DNA of 64,000 nucleotides from Incurvaria masculella (taxonomy: Eukaryota; Arthropoda; Insecta; Lepidoptera; Incurvariidae). The notes below the pieces were generated by a model. It made no database searches. It saw only the letters and a list, made by a program, of their open reading frames with translations, and was not told the origin of the DNA. The position numbers and the translations under genes were made by a program. This document shows positions 1 to 11,900 of this stretch, piece after piece. Each line of letters starts with the position of its first letter. Position 1 is the first letter of the stretch. Where the stretch lies: NCBI GenBank assembly GCA_946894095.1, contig OX335655.1, positions 19,158,001 through 19,222,000 of the forward strand. The letters run 5' to 3'.

Positions 1-309
1 AGGTATATAAGAACGTACATTCACTTATTTTTGTGGTCATAGAAAGGACGGAAGAGGCGTCCGAAACTCATTTGTTTAGCGGCGCGGCGGCAGCGTCGAC
101 ACGTTATAGTGACGGCAGCGCTGGCCAGTGAGCTCGCTAACCAATTCGCGACGCGCAACATCGAATGTTCGATGAACTCAATGGCGTCCAGAGTTGTCTT
201 GTCCGACGTTACCTAAATGCCACATTCTATCCAGTGAGAGCACAGAAATTTTGATGTCAAACTTCTGATTGGCGCAGAATTGATCGAATCCCTCACATAT
301 TTTTACATT

Positions 310-460
310 TTATGCCGAATACCCCCTAGATGGAAAACACGGGCGATGCTGCATTGACGCTTCGACCGACCTTTTTAGAAGGGGACCTACAGTTTTACGT
401 GGATTCCGAACCATGCAACAACCGCATTCGTGACGAAATGCACTTATCTGATTGATGCCC
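310..460 (-). mobile_element. Fragment of the 5S-headed SINE family
   Basis: Shares the body of the SINE at 11770-12150 (blocks matching TGGAAAACACGG, GCTTCGACC, GGGGACCTACAGTTTTACGTGG, CCGAACCA). After the body it carries GCATTCGTGACGAAATGCAC instead of the 5S-like head. The same variant end occurs at 36603-36630, so it may mark a subfamily. Confidence 0.55.
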
Positions 461-1311
461 GTTACCACCATCTCCAGCTACTAAAATTCCAAACCTAACT
501 TCCAGTTACACCCATCGATATAATACGTCGATGGTTACACCATGAAAATATGCTTGTAACCGAAAGTTATGCATCGGATTAGAAAGATAACGGTTAGAAT
601 GAACGGGGCGGGGATTTAAACGCAGACTACGCCATTAGTACGCCATTGTCTGTTCCATGTTTTTTTAATCCTTCTGTCACAGTTGCGTGACCAGATAAAT
701 GCATGGTGTATACAACCTTCAACAAACATTTTGGACCCAGGGCCCAAAGCACCTCGCCCAGTTCAGCGCTAATTGTCCGAACCACGAAGGCCATATTGGT
801 AGGTAGGTTTGGCCTTCCGATACACCAGGCGCAACTTTGTTCAGTCTGTGGTGCAATGCTCCGATAATTTGCACTCTCCAGCTAATTTGTTCGCTAAAAC
901 AAACGCGTGTAAACAAGACTAGTGTGCTCATTCATTGATGTCCACAAATGGCAGTTCTGTTTTGGTTTTGTGTCACGATGTCTGCATGAATGACAGCTTA
1001 TTTGACCAAACTGAAAACAAATGCTAACTTCCTAATTAAATAAAACCATTTTGTTAGTGAATGATTTCATTCTTTGGATATGAAATGTATATGGATGGAA
1101 TTATTACATTCATTTAGATTTTGACGCGAAAATGAATGAAAAGTTCGTTCATTCATGGCGTCATGTACCTGTATGTATCTATTCAGTCTCCTATTTTTTC
1201 GAATTGGACCTACTGTGCCCAACACACCGTATTCCTTAAGGAATTAGAGCCTTTATAAAAAAACATATTATAAATACGGCTATATTGAACACAGCCTCTA
1301 GTCCCAACTTG

Positions 1312-1600
1312 TTACCAAAATTGGCGTTTACGTCAAACCGATCGACTAGCGTTTTACAATGTACCTAAGGCAAAGAATCCTATGGAGAAATTGAAGAGCG
1401 CGTGCAGTATTTGCGACGAGTTTGATTTGAGAGCCGCCGTGTCGCCGTAAAAACCGTTGCCGTGTACGCCGACGTCCGAGTTTGATAAAACCTAAGAATA
1501 AGTAGTAAAAACTTGGATGGAGTTTGACTTTTTTACGTAACTTCGAAGTTCAGTAAACGCCAATTAAGGTGAGAACTCGGATTGACCACTCTGGATGCAA
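1312..1600. repeat. Fold-back repeat, AAACCGATCGACT family
   Basis: Starts with AATTGGCGTTTACG and AAACCGATCGACTAGCG and ends with a partial inverse (AACGCCAATTAAGGTGAGAACTC). It is a diverged copy of the better preserved fold-back at 14370-14745; another partial copy is at 36930-37150. A non-autonomous DNA element is the likely explanation. Confidence 0.6.
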
Positions 1601-1794
1601 AATCCCAGCATTTTTTTATTTAAGTTTTAGTTTAGTTCACACATTCCGAACACGTTTTTGCTGTGTCGGTTCCGGCTGTAAAAATAATATAATAAGGCCA
1701 ACTGCATTTCTTTCCATGCATGTGACGGATTCATCTTATTTACCTAATATGAGGATTCGGGATTGGACGGTAGTGGTTCGGCTTCAACGTTGAA

Positions 1795-1930
1795 CTCCCT
1801 TACTTTACGTGGTAAGTGAATCCCGCCCGCACCATATCGCAATGAATGAACGATGTTCGAAGCAGCGTTGAAAGTTGTCCGTGTTGTCTATCCAGTTCAA
1901 TGTTACTTCCTTGCTCTAAATAGCGTCCTG
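1795..1930 (+). mobile_element. Degenerate SINE fragment
   Basis: Plus-oriented body pieces of the 5S-headed SINE: GGTAAGTGAATCCCGCCCG, an AATGAACGATG block and GTCCGTGTTGTCTATCCAG. Head and tail are not recognisable. Confidence 0.5.
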
Positions 1931-3020
1931 TGAAGTTTTAGGTGTCGTTGGAACTCAAAATCAGTAGTAAGCTTATTCGTAAGCAACCTCACTCGCCGAC
2001 GCTACCGTCCTTTAAAAAAACATTACCTATGTTATTTTGGGCAAAAAATGATTGAAACTCGAAAACCAATAAACATTACAGGTTACTTAACAATGATAAT
2101 ACTCAATGGTAAAAACTTTTAACTCTAAACTTATTTAACTGTAATTAAAGCATGTCCATTAGGATACAAATAAAAAGTAAGCGGAGAAAAATAAAGGTTA
2201 AGCGAATTGAATTAAAAACAAAGCAATTAAATAATTATTAAAAAATAAGACCTAAAAATTCCTACAAAGGTTTATCAAAGGAAGCGACCCAACTGGGTAA
2301 AAAAGATGTAGAAAGGCTCCTCCTTGGCTGTGAAAGCCTGTTGGAAATATCCTCGGAAGACAAGAACTAAGGATAGGCAAACAATTTTTGTACTTGATGG
2401 CTTGATGCATCTTCCAGCAAATATCATTATGTCAACGTGTGGTATGCAGTGTCAGCGAACGATATGCAAGCATGCGACACGGGGTCAGCGGAAGGCTGCG
2501 GAGGAGACGTCGACCGTGGAGGCGACACATTGAATTGAGCGGTCGCGAATACAAAAGACACTTTTTACCTCCGTGAGAACTGTCCTCTGACCTTCGCGCG
2601 CGCCGTGTATACTCGTGTGCGTGTGTTCGTATCTCGGAGCACCCTGGTGACTGTCCAGCGGCTCATAGATAATATAATATTATGCAGCGGCTGTACAATG
2701 GACTGCGAGGATAATTACTATGTGCTAGCAATGTTTATTCGTAGTCGTTGAAAGTACATTATTGAAAATGGAAAACTGTGCGGAGGCAGATCTCGAATAT
2801 ATACCTATTAAACTTCTCAAACACCCAAAGGTCGGCTGGAAGAAATCTCTTCGAGGGATAAGCCCCCATTTGCGCCCCACTTATGTTGTTTTTGCACTAT
2901 ACTTTCTTTTGTAAATTGTTTTTTTTTGTGGCGTAATAAAGAATTTTCAATCAATCAATCAATCTCTGCGAAGAGATCCAGCGTGAACCAAAACGGTAGG
3001 TTGTTTTTTATGCAACCTGA

Positions 3021-3230
3021 CATGGATTGTTAATACCACACAACTACCGTTATGATATTAGCCCAATGCAGCACATTCTCGAAGGAATTAGGTGCCATGC
3101 CAGGACCTTTTATGACCCTTTATGAGCACGGCTACATTGAACTGGATGGAAAACACGGACAATCTTTCATTGCCGCTTCGACCATCTTTTTATCCAATGC
3201 GATGGCCCGCCCGGGCTGGTACCAAAAGCC
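3021..3230 (-). mobile_element. SINE copy ending at a perfect hairpin
   Basis: Minus-oriented body of the 5S-headed SINE: TAATACCACACAAC, GGTGCCATGCCAGGACCTT, TTGAACTGGATGGAAAACAC, CGCCCGGGCTGGTACC. The normal CCTAGTAAGTAAGGAAGGGG block that should follow has become an inverted repeat (3224-3292), and no 5S-like head is seen beyond it. Confidence 0.65.
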
Positions 3231-3292
3231 GTAAGTCCCCTTCCCCTACTAGGTCCCTCAAGCCTAGTAGGGGAAGGGGACTTACGGCTTTT
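3224..3292. repeat. Perfect 30-bp inverted repeat, 9-nt loop
   Basis: The arm 3224-3253 (AAAAGCCGTAAGTCCCCTTC... CTAGG) is matched exactly in reverse complement by 3263-3292 around the loop TCCCTCAAG. It lies at the end of a SINE body and would form a very stable stem in RNA or single-stranded DNA. Confidence 0.9.
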
Positions 3293-3619
3293 TTTCTCCC
3301 TTACCGGACGGAATGGCATGGAGCAGTCTACCCGAATACGTCTTATGACATTGGAAGTACTATGCGATGTTCTGTCCTTGTTTTATTCATATTGTAAGTG
3401 GGAAAAGAAGTAATTGTGAATAATTCCTTTTAATTATTTAATGTGTAACCGGCCCTGAAAAATGGGGATTCAGATAGTTTAAAATACGTGTAAATAATAA
3501 ATTTAAATTATCACATATGTGTCGATAAAAGACACGAATGATTTCTAAAGGGCCTGGATTTGGGAATTCTCCTTTCTTGTACTTCTTCACTGAGCGCGAA
3601 TCTGCGGTTTTTTAGGTGA

Positions 3620-3906
3620 CTGAGGCTGAGGTAAATAGTCGTAACAGAAACTATGACTAACGAAAAGTAGTACTTTGTGACGTCACTTTGACACATTTTG
3701 TATGGACGAAGCGGCAATGAAAAATTGTCCGTGTTTCCAATCCAGTTCAATGTAGCCGTGCTCATAAAGGGAAGGTCCTGGCAGGGCACCTAATTCCTTC
3801 GGGAATGTGGTGTATTGGGCTAATATCATAACGGCAGTTGTGTGGTATTAGCCAACCAAAAAAAAAAGTCTTAGTTTCTGTTACGACTATTTATCTCAGC
3901 CTTAGT
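3620..3906. repeat. Inverted arms flanking a SINE copy
   Basis: The segment 3620-3656 (CTGAGGCTGAGGTAAATAG then TCGTAACAGAAACTATGAC) is repeated in reverse complement at 3868-3906 with a few mismatches. Between the arms sits a plus-oriented SINE body (about 3700-3860; AAGCGGCAATG, CCAGTTCAATGTAGCCGTGC, GGCAGGGCACCTAATTCC, TATTAGCCAACC) followed by a short A-run. The arms may be a fold-back element that received the SINE. Confidence 0.6.
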
Positions 3907-5290
3907 ATAGCTTGACTACAAGAAGTTTAAATAATTAAATAAATTAAATGAAACAATTCCGTTTTCACGTGACCCTCACTATATCCAACTATTTACCATA
4001 GTAAGTGTCCAGGTAGAAAAAAATGTTTAGTTTGGGTTAGGAAATACCACTAAATAAAAAAATCGTGTTTGTACAGGTTCTCTCATTCATATGTATTTAT
4101 ATTGAATTAATCAATATATATAAACTCTTATAATTTAATACTCTCCAGAACATTTAATACGAAATTTAAATACTTTACAAGACAACAAAAATACAGCATT
4201 CCTTAACAGTAACAATACACTTGACTTAGACCACAGTTGGGTCTTGGAATATAATACATCTTCTGAAATTATCAAATATAATATTTTATCATAATTAAGT
4301 AAGAACTTTTATTGGAAATAATATTCGAATATACCTGACCCTGTGTATACACACAGATCCACAAATTAATAAGATTATAGATATGTATTTATTACATGTT
4401 AGTAAGTGTACATACTTCTATTACTACCATGTTTTTTAACTATGTGAGTTTTAGATGGTTAAGAATTATTCATGGCTTAAATTGTTGGTGAATATTTTAA
4501 CATTTCACGTGAGCACTACCTTCTATCCCAGCATATTATTTTTTAACTGTTTTATGAAATATGAAAAACCTGCACCAACAAATAAGATTTAGTTGAATGA
4601 CAATTTCAGATACAGCGGCTTCTGCAACCCTAAATAAATAGATCAAATACTTATAAGGCACAAGATGGAAGACCAAAATGGTGAGATAACTGTGAAAAGT
4701 TCCTCAATATAAACGATTTATGCAATTTCAAAATGAGGTTAACATTATTAACCTACGAAATATGTAACAATTCTCAGAAAATAAAAAAAGTTTAACTAGG
4801 AAATACACACATTGAAATTCTTTCAGAAACTATAATAGCTACTTAGATAACTCTACTATTGTAATCAAACACAACTACTCTTGCGCTTACTATCTCGGCT
4901 TAACCTATTTTAGATGACATCAGATCTTATCGGACGGACGACGAAATACTTGAGTAAGATGAGGTAAATGGAATGTTTACGAATAATGGAATGCACTTCC
5001 TCTAAGCTAGATGTTACAACTTGGACACAGGAGACACAGGAACGGAAAACCAATCTTCTACCACTGCATTAGACATGTCAAAGGGACGGAGCTGAGACAT
5101 CAAAACTGGTCACTGTGACCTCTCATTGTATTGTTGGAGAACCTTAGATAACAATTACAAAATATGAAAGCACATATTGGTTCTGATACTAGATGGAGCT
5201 GGTAATCAATATTTTAGTCACAATAAGTTAATGGATGGTCAAATCCTTTGTCCAAGCACTATTGGCCTCAAAGATTTACCTACACTAGAT

Positions 5291-5296
5291 TTTATT
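5291..5296 (-). promoter_or_regulatory. Myo10A: Candidate polyadenylation signal of the myosin gene
   Basis: TTTATT on the plus strand reads AATAAA on the minus strand, about 450 nt past the TAG at 5746. A nearer ATTAAA variant (TTTAAT on plus, about 5664-5669) lies about 80 nt past the stop and is equally possible. Confidence 0.3.
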
Positions 5297-5745
5297 TCTT
5301 TGAGTCTTTCGCAATGTTCATACGTTGAGCACGGTCACTTCACATCACTAGCACCTGCAACAATACAAGACATGATTATTTTTTTACTGGAAGTATATAT
5401 GCAAGGTTGATCTTTTTGACCAACAACTCAACTGTTGTCGCTTTTGGAAAAATATACTGTAAAATGTTGTATGCTTCGATTGAGTTTATATTGGCTGGAT
5501 ATCCAGTGAAATAAGAAAAAAAATTACATATGTAGTGAGATTTGTTGGATTAAAAATATTGTAAAGGAATAGTCCAAGAATAAAACCTTGGTGGACTCCC
5601 TACATAACCTTTTGGTACGGTGAATTGCAATGTCTTTCTTTGACATTCCTTTGACAAGCATGATTTTAATAAGATAAATAGGCTATGAGATACATTTAGT
5701 CTAGCTGTGGTAATTGAAAATAACTTACAATTGATTTAACAGTGA

Positions 5746-5922
5746 CTAGTTTTGGTCGTAGTGCGTGTGGTGTGCTGCGGAGTGGTCCCGCTGCAGCGCC
5801 ACGTACTGTCGGACGAGCCGCGCCACCTCGTGCGCCTGCTCCGCCTGCAGCCGCGTCACGCGCTGCTGCAGCAGCGACCCGCACTTCACGTCCAGGAACA
5901 GCGTGCCATCCTCCGACCGCAC
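5746..5922 (-). CDS. Myo10A: Myosin XV exon 18 (last): end of FERM domain
   Basis: The acceptor GTGGCCGCAG precedes GTG CGG TCG. The frame opens with VRSEDGTLFLDVKCGSLLQQ, continues through RVTRLQAEQAHEVARLVRQYV and ends ...HHTHYDQN-TAG: 58 codons plus stop. This is the closing strand and long C-terminal helix of FERM subdomain F3, which ends class VII/XV myosins. It joins exon 17 in phase 0 (ISTRK-VRSEDG), exactly as in the family. It is the intact one of two tandem copies of this exon; the other lies broken at 6116-6715. The His-rich tail codes for repeats related to the neighbouring minisatellite. Confidence 0.93.
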   Translation of the reverse strand: MRSEDGTLFLDVKCGSLLQQRVTRLQAEQAHEVARLVRQYVALQRDHSAAHHTHYDQN

Positions 5923-8900
5923 CTGCGGCCACGACACGTTACTAGTGCTGCTAGTAGTGTATGTAGTGTGTGGCGGCGTGGTGTGTGGCGGAGTGGTGTG
6001 TGACGGAGTGGTGTGTGACGGAGTGGTGTGTGACGGAGTGGTGTGTGGCGGAGTGGTGTGTGGCGGAGTGGTGTGTGGCGGAGTGGTGTGTGACAGAGTA
6101 GTGTGTGGTGGAGTGGTTGCGCTGCAGCGCCACATACTGCTGCTCGAGCTGCGGTATCTCGTGCGCCTGCAGCCGCTTCACGCGTTGCCGGGGCTATAGT
6201 CCTCACGGGACGTTCATGGACATTCAGTGGGAATAGTATCTCCCTTTGAGTATAATCCCATGGTTGGTCATTGGGAGCGCAATATAATAGTGGTAATAGA
6301 ATACTGTAGCCTTAATTGGGAAGGTAGTTTTAGATAGCATTAGGTAATCTGACGTGCTCTGACTCAAAACCTGGGAGTGATCAAACGTAATTTCAAAAAA
6401 GCTCAATAGTAAATATACTTTTTTGATCTAAGCAGGTATGTCGCTTATTCCAAGGAATGTGACATGTATGTATGTATAATCGACCGTGAAGGCCGCGAAT
6501 TTGTTGGTATGGTGCCTCACTGAGCGTGGTTTCGCGAGGTGAAGTGGATTTGACTTTTCAGAGTAGTTTTCGACTCTCAACGATACTGATTTTTCATAAG
6601 AAAAAAATAAAATACATAAACAGTGAACGGAAGTAGACTCTGCACAACACATCTCCTGCTGCAGCAGCGAGCTGCACTCCACATCCAGGAACAGCATGCC
6701 ATTCACCGAGATCACCTGCGGCCACGAAACGTTACAAGGGTTGCTCGTAGTGAGTGCGAGTATGGCTTACCTTTCTGGTGGAGATGACCTCGGCGTAGGG
6801 CCAGTGCGTGAGGGTCTCGTGCGTGGCGGTGTCGAGCAGGTGCACGCCGCGCCGGTTGAGCGCGAGCACGTGCTCGCGCCACTCGCCGGGCGCGCCGGCC
6901 ACGCGCCGCACCGCGAAGAACGACGAGCCGAAGAGCGGCCAGCGCGCGAGCACGCCCAGCACGGCCGCCTTCGCCGCCGCCGGCGAGAGCGCGCGCGCCG
7001 CCGCCCACTCGGCGCTCACCCACGACGACCACTTCTGTAAACAATCATAATAATATACATTTATTTGACGAAGAAGGCATGATTATACAGAAAAACAGTA
7101 AAACATGCAATGCAGAATACATTTCTGAAGAGAAAAAAAAGATATATCTACTTAGTATACATATAGCAAAAACGTATTTAGAATGCTAATGACTACATAT
7201 TTTCCTTCATCTAATGGGCAAAGAATATAAAGAGTTCGATTCAAATAAGAATAGGACGGGGCTCGTGACTAACTTCACTCGAATTCGCGAGGGAAAGTAT
7301 GCGGCAACACGGCGGCAAAGTACTGAAGTTTGTGAAGTGAAGTGAGGGTTTTAGCAGTTTCACATTCAAAATGGCGGTGATCCTATCCTACTATTATTTG
7401 AATCGCATTGTATATAGCAATACATCAAGTAGCTCAACTCCATACAAAGTCCCGATTTCGTTCACCTGTGCAGGCACATTTCGCTTGTATGGGTTCTAAG
7501 CTTGTTATGCAGTGCTAAACCGTCGCGACTGGTCCTTCGAGAGCATCTTTTTAAATATAACAGAACTAGCAGTGCTGTACCAATATTTAAGTGACAACAC
7601 CGACACTCGATGGAGGGAAGGTATTTATCTCACAAATCCCGTGAGTTGGGCTACTGCTGTGGCCCGGTCGCACAGCTGTATATCTACTGTGTGCAATGGA
7701 TGAGGTTATTGCCATATCGCCATCTCTTCCACCTCACCCATTAGATATAGCGGTGGACTGAATGGACTTCTGTGAACAGCAGCCCACTTTAGTGACACTT
7801 ATTAATATTGTCAGACTAGTTTTATCTCACATAGTCACATGAGTTTTGATTCACAATTTTCTTTCATTGATGGCTAATATCATGCCTTCTGTGATGATAT
7901 TGGCCAAACAAACTGCATGGGAACTAGGTTCCATGCCAGGACCTTCCTTATATTGCTCAGTGACATTGAAGTGGACAGAAAACACAGACAATTTTAATCA
8001 TGATTTGAAGTTTGATTAAAACTATGAATGGCAGCAGGAGCAACTTTATCCTACAAAGTCAAAGCAGGAGTACCCCAGGGGTCTGTTCAGAGTCCAGTTT
8101 TATATATCAATGTATTAAATATGCCACGTTTCCCGCCAGAACTTGCAGCTGAGCCTGCATGTATTGTATTCCATCTTCTTTGAAATTCAACAAGCCTTGG
8201 ATAATATGCCTCAAGTACAATGGCCTCTTTTGCAAAAACCATTTGTACACACCACACAACACAGATACTTAAAAAACCAATCGTACCTTACTGGAAGACA
8301 GATATAAGTCATGGAAGCAGGAGCAACTGATAATTCTACTAAATCAATGCAGTAGCATCCCAAGGAATCTGTCTAGCATTTTTTTTTATAAATACCTGTA
8401 TCAACTGTGTCATGGAGGACGCCCGCCCGGTATTACGGGTCTTTGAAATCTAACAAGCTTTTGATAATGTGCGGCACAAGGTCCATCTACAAAATCAAGC
8501 TGTACATACCTCATAGCCACATAAAACCACTCCAATCGTACTTTACTGGGAGACTGTTTCAAGTCAAGGATTTCATTAGGAACCGACTTCATTATCCTAC
8601 GAAATCAATGCAGGAGTATGCCAGGGGCCGGTTTTAGAGACAGTACTATACACTACTGTGTGGCAGCGCGCAGAGCCTGCAGGGCGTATGTACCTGTGGC
8701 CTTGGCTCCCGGAGCGCCAGCAGTGGCTTGGGTAGCAGGAAGTTGAGGTCGCGAGCGTGCGGCGCGTGCGGCAGGCCGGCGGCGCGGTGCAGCAGCGCGG
8801 CGGCGGCGGCGGCGTCGCGCAGCACACCTGCCGCCGGCGCGCCGCCGCCCGGCAACACCAGCAGCAGACCCTCCAGGTAGTCCGGCGCCACCTGCGCAGA

Positions 8901-11900
8901 TCACGGTTGGTGTGGGTATTAAGGTTTCTACCATCATTTAAATAAAACTAGTGCCCCGAGTTTAGGTTCTAAGAAAAACAGTCAGTTTTTTCCAACCGCT
9001 AATCATATTTAACACCAATGAACCCATTTGATAATTTAGCGAGATTGTAAACATGAAGAAGATGAAAGAAGAGACTAAGGGTATAATCGCTAGTGGTTTG
9101 GATAACACGTAAAACTGTAGGTCTTCTTCCTTACTTATTAGGTTGTAGGGTTAATCCCGCCCGGGTTGGCACCATTGCATCGAAAGAACGATGGTCAAAT
9201 TGCCAATGAATATGTTCCGTGTTTTCCATCCAGTTCAATGTAGCCATACATTATAATGTGTTTGGCTTCCAGTTTCCATGAGTAATTTTAGTTTAATATC
9301 ATGACATTATGTGTGGTCTAAGCCATCAATGTCCAGTCACGTAAAAGGTGTTCCAGTACAAGTTTGCGTCGGCTGACACGATTACCTCTGGCGAAAAAGT
9401 ACTAACAGTAAGCGCAACTAGAGAGCAAATGCGTCGACCATGGACTTAGAAACTCCTACATTTTATAGTGGAACGACATAAAAGACGTCACTGTAGAGCG
9501 CACTCGGACCACCCACCTGGTTGAACAGCACCTCGGTGTAGAGGGGCGCGGCGTCGGCGCGCAGCGGGTGGTGCCACACGGAGCGGCAGAAGATGAGGTA
9601 GAAGGGGTGGTGCGCGCGCTGCAGCTCGGTCGTCACGTCCAGCACGTACTCGTCGGCGGCGAGCGGCATCGTGAGCGCGTCGCCCGCCACGATGCAGTAC
9701 AGCGAGAACTCAGCGCGCTCCGCCTCGCTCTCCACACCGATCTGATACAACATCGCACCATTAGCACACAATATAGGATTACATCCATACGACATCCCTA
9801 TTTCGTGCACCTATACAGGCACATTTCACTTGTATGGGCTCTAAGCTAGTTTCGCGGTGCTGAACTGTCGCGAATGGTCCTTAGAAACCATATCTTTTAA
9901 AGTAACAGAACTAGCAGTGCTCTGCCTATATTTACGTCAAAACCCCGACATTCGATGAAGGAAAGGTATTTATCTCACAAATAGCCAGAGTTGAGATACT
10001 GCTGTGGCCACAGTCGCACAGGTACCATTAGCTCATTCATTGTCATCTAACACAATACCAGAAGAAAAAAAATGCAGACTAGGACACATTCCACAATAGT
10101 TGGAGCTTTGTCTACTGAAAAAAGATGTAGTGATGAGAATTGTGAAGGGTATGGTTCAGACATATACAGTGAATAGGTGACAAAAAAGTGACGAAATAAA
10201 TTTACGAAGCAGGAGCGAATGGAATTATCGTGCTCAGGCGGTCTGGGAGAATGTACTTCGTCTAGATAGTAATACATCAGAAAGGTCGGATAGCATGTAT
10301 GAAAAAAAAATGTCTGTAGATAAAACGAAATATGGATGCTGTAATTGTATCTTATGGCGCTCTATCGTCTTTGCCTACCCCTCTGGATATTAATAAAATA
10401 AAAAAAACAATTGCATATTTTTTTAATAAAATTGGACTAAAATTAGATCCCCGTCGTATTCATGACGCTACTTCTGAATAATAAATTTGAAAGGCTTATT
10501 TCCACCAATGAGATAGTTCACTAAACAATTATAGTTTAAATAGTAGAGTCTATTGGGAAGAAACCATTGCGCATGTAATTATCCGCAGTTTTATTGGTAT
10601 TTTAACTCATCAAAAGCTTTTATAAAAATGATTTTACATCGCATCTTTTTGACGTTTAGCAGGCTGTCTTCATCGAGAGTGAGAAGTGAGAAGCAAAGGT
10701 GGCTCACCAGATCACAGAGTTCCTTGACAATGTCAGCGACAACGGTGGCGCAGCGCGTGTTGACAACGCGCTCAGCGCCGCCCGGCAGCCGGTAGAGCTG
10801 GCGTCGTGCGCTGCGGCCCGCCGACACTGCCGTCACCTGCGAAACACGTTTAAGGTAGCGACAACTTATAAAACATTCAACATTATTTCTTAATGTGAAT
10901 TGATTTTTATCAACCTTTCAGTTTTCTGATTTAGTGCTTTTCAAAAGTATTTTTGGACAAAATTAATTGCACACAAAATTGACAACATGAACAATGAACG
11001 CTTACGATTCGAACGAAACGCACAATTTTATTCGCATTATGGATTACATTGCTGCAATGCTAAGGGAGAGGCCAGGACTGCACTAAAATAATGTTGTATT
11101 TAGCATTAGCATGTACAGAATTCTATTGCTACTAGAAATTGTTGACATGAGTGCTGCTATTTTTAGTTGACTTGATACCCATGAATGAATAGAACACTAG
11201 GGCATGTGCAGCTGCACCTACATCAAGGTGTTAGCCAAGGAGGCTAAACATGGTAGCGTTACCTCCTCGACGGATGGCACGTTCTTGCGGCCGCCGCAGC
11301 GCTGCGTCTTGCGGAGGTTGGCGAGGCACACGGCCGCGGTGCCCTGGCACGGCCGGCGCCGGTCCGCCGCCGCCGCCGACAGGTACTCCACCAGGAATGG
11401 CCTGCAATCGCACACCGTTAATGGGAGACAGCTCGAAGGAGGGAAAAGGGCAGAAATCCTATGCAACAATTCATAGTAGAGCAGCCATTCTTTAGTTTTT
11501 CGATCATAATCAAATGGATTAGAGATTACTGAATTTACAAAAGACAAGGGATGATAGGTAGGTTTGCCACCCTGTCCGGATTTCTGGAAATCCTTCAGAT
11601 TGGAATCCTAAAAAAATAGACATCTCTGGTCTCCTGGAAGCATTTAGCAAGCATTACATATTTATCAGGAACGTAAAATTGGCGGTCATTAATAAATTAT
11701 TTCTATAAGAAATCCAAAGAAAAATATTCTTTCATAATCCTCCCGATGCACGTGACATTTGTTTTTTTTTTGTTTTTTTTTTTATGTGACTGGACATGGA
11801 TGGCTAATACCACACCTTCTGTCATGGTATTAGCCCAACACACCACATGGGAACTAGGTGCCATGCCAGGACCTTCCTTATATTGCACGGCTACATTGAA

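Larger units (their letters stand above)
1..5290. other. 3' flank of the myosin gene: no gene seen
   Basis: AT-rich sequence with only short, unsupported reading frames. It holds several decayed repeats listed separately, an (AATC)4 run near 2949-2964 after an AATAAAG-like LINE tail, and mildly GC-rich unassigned patches near 80-200 and 2440-2640. Nothing here has coding structure that I can support. Confidence 0.6.

Noticed and set aside
5765..6199. 144-codon plus-strand frame made of (CGGVV)n
   Set aside because: It is the minisatellite and exon 18 read on the wrong strand.
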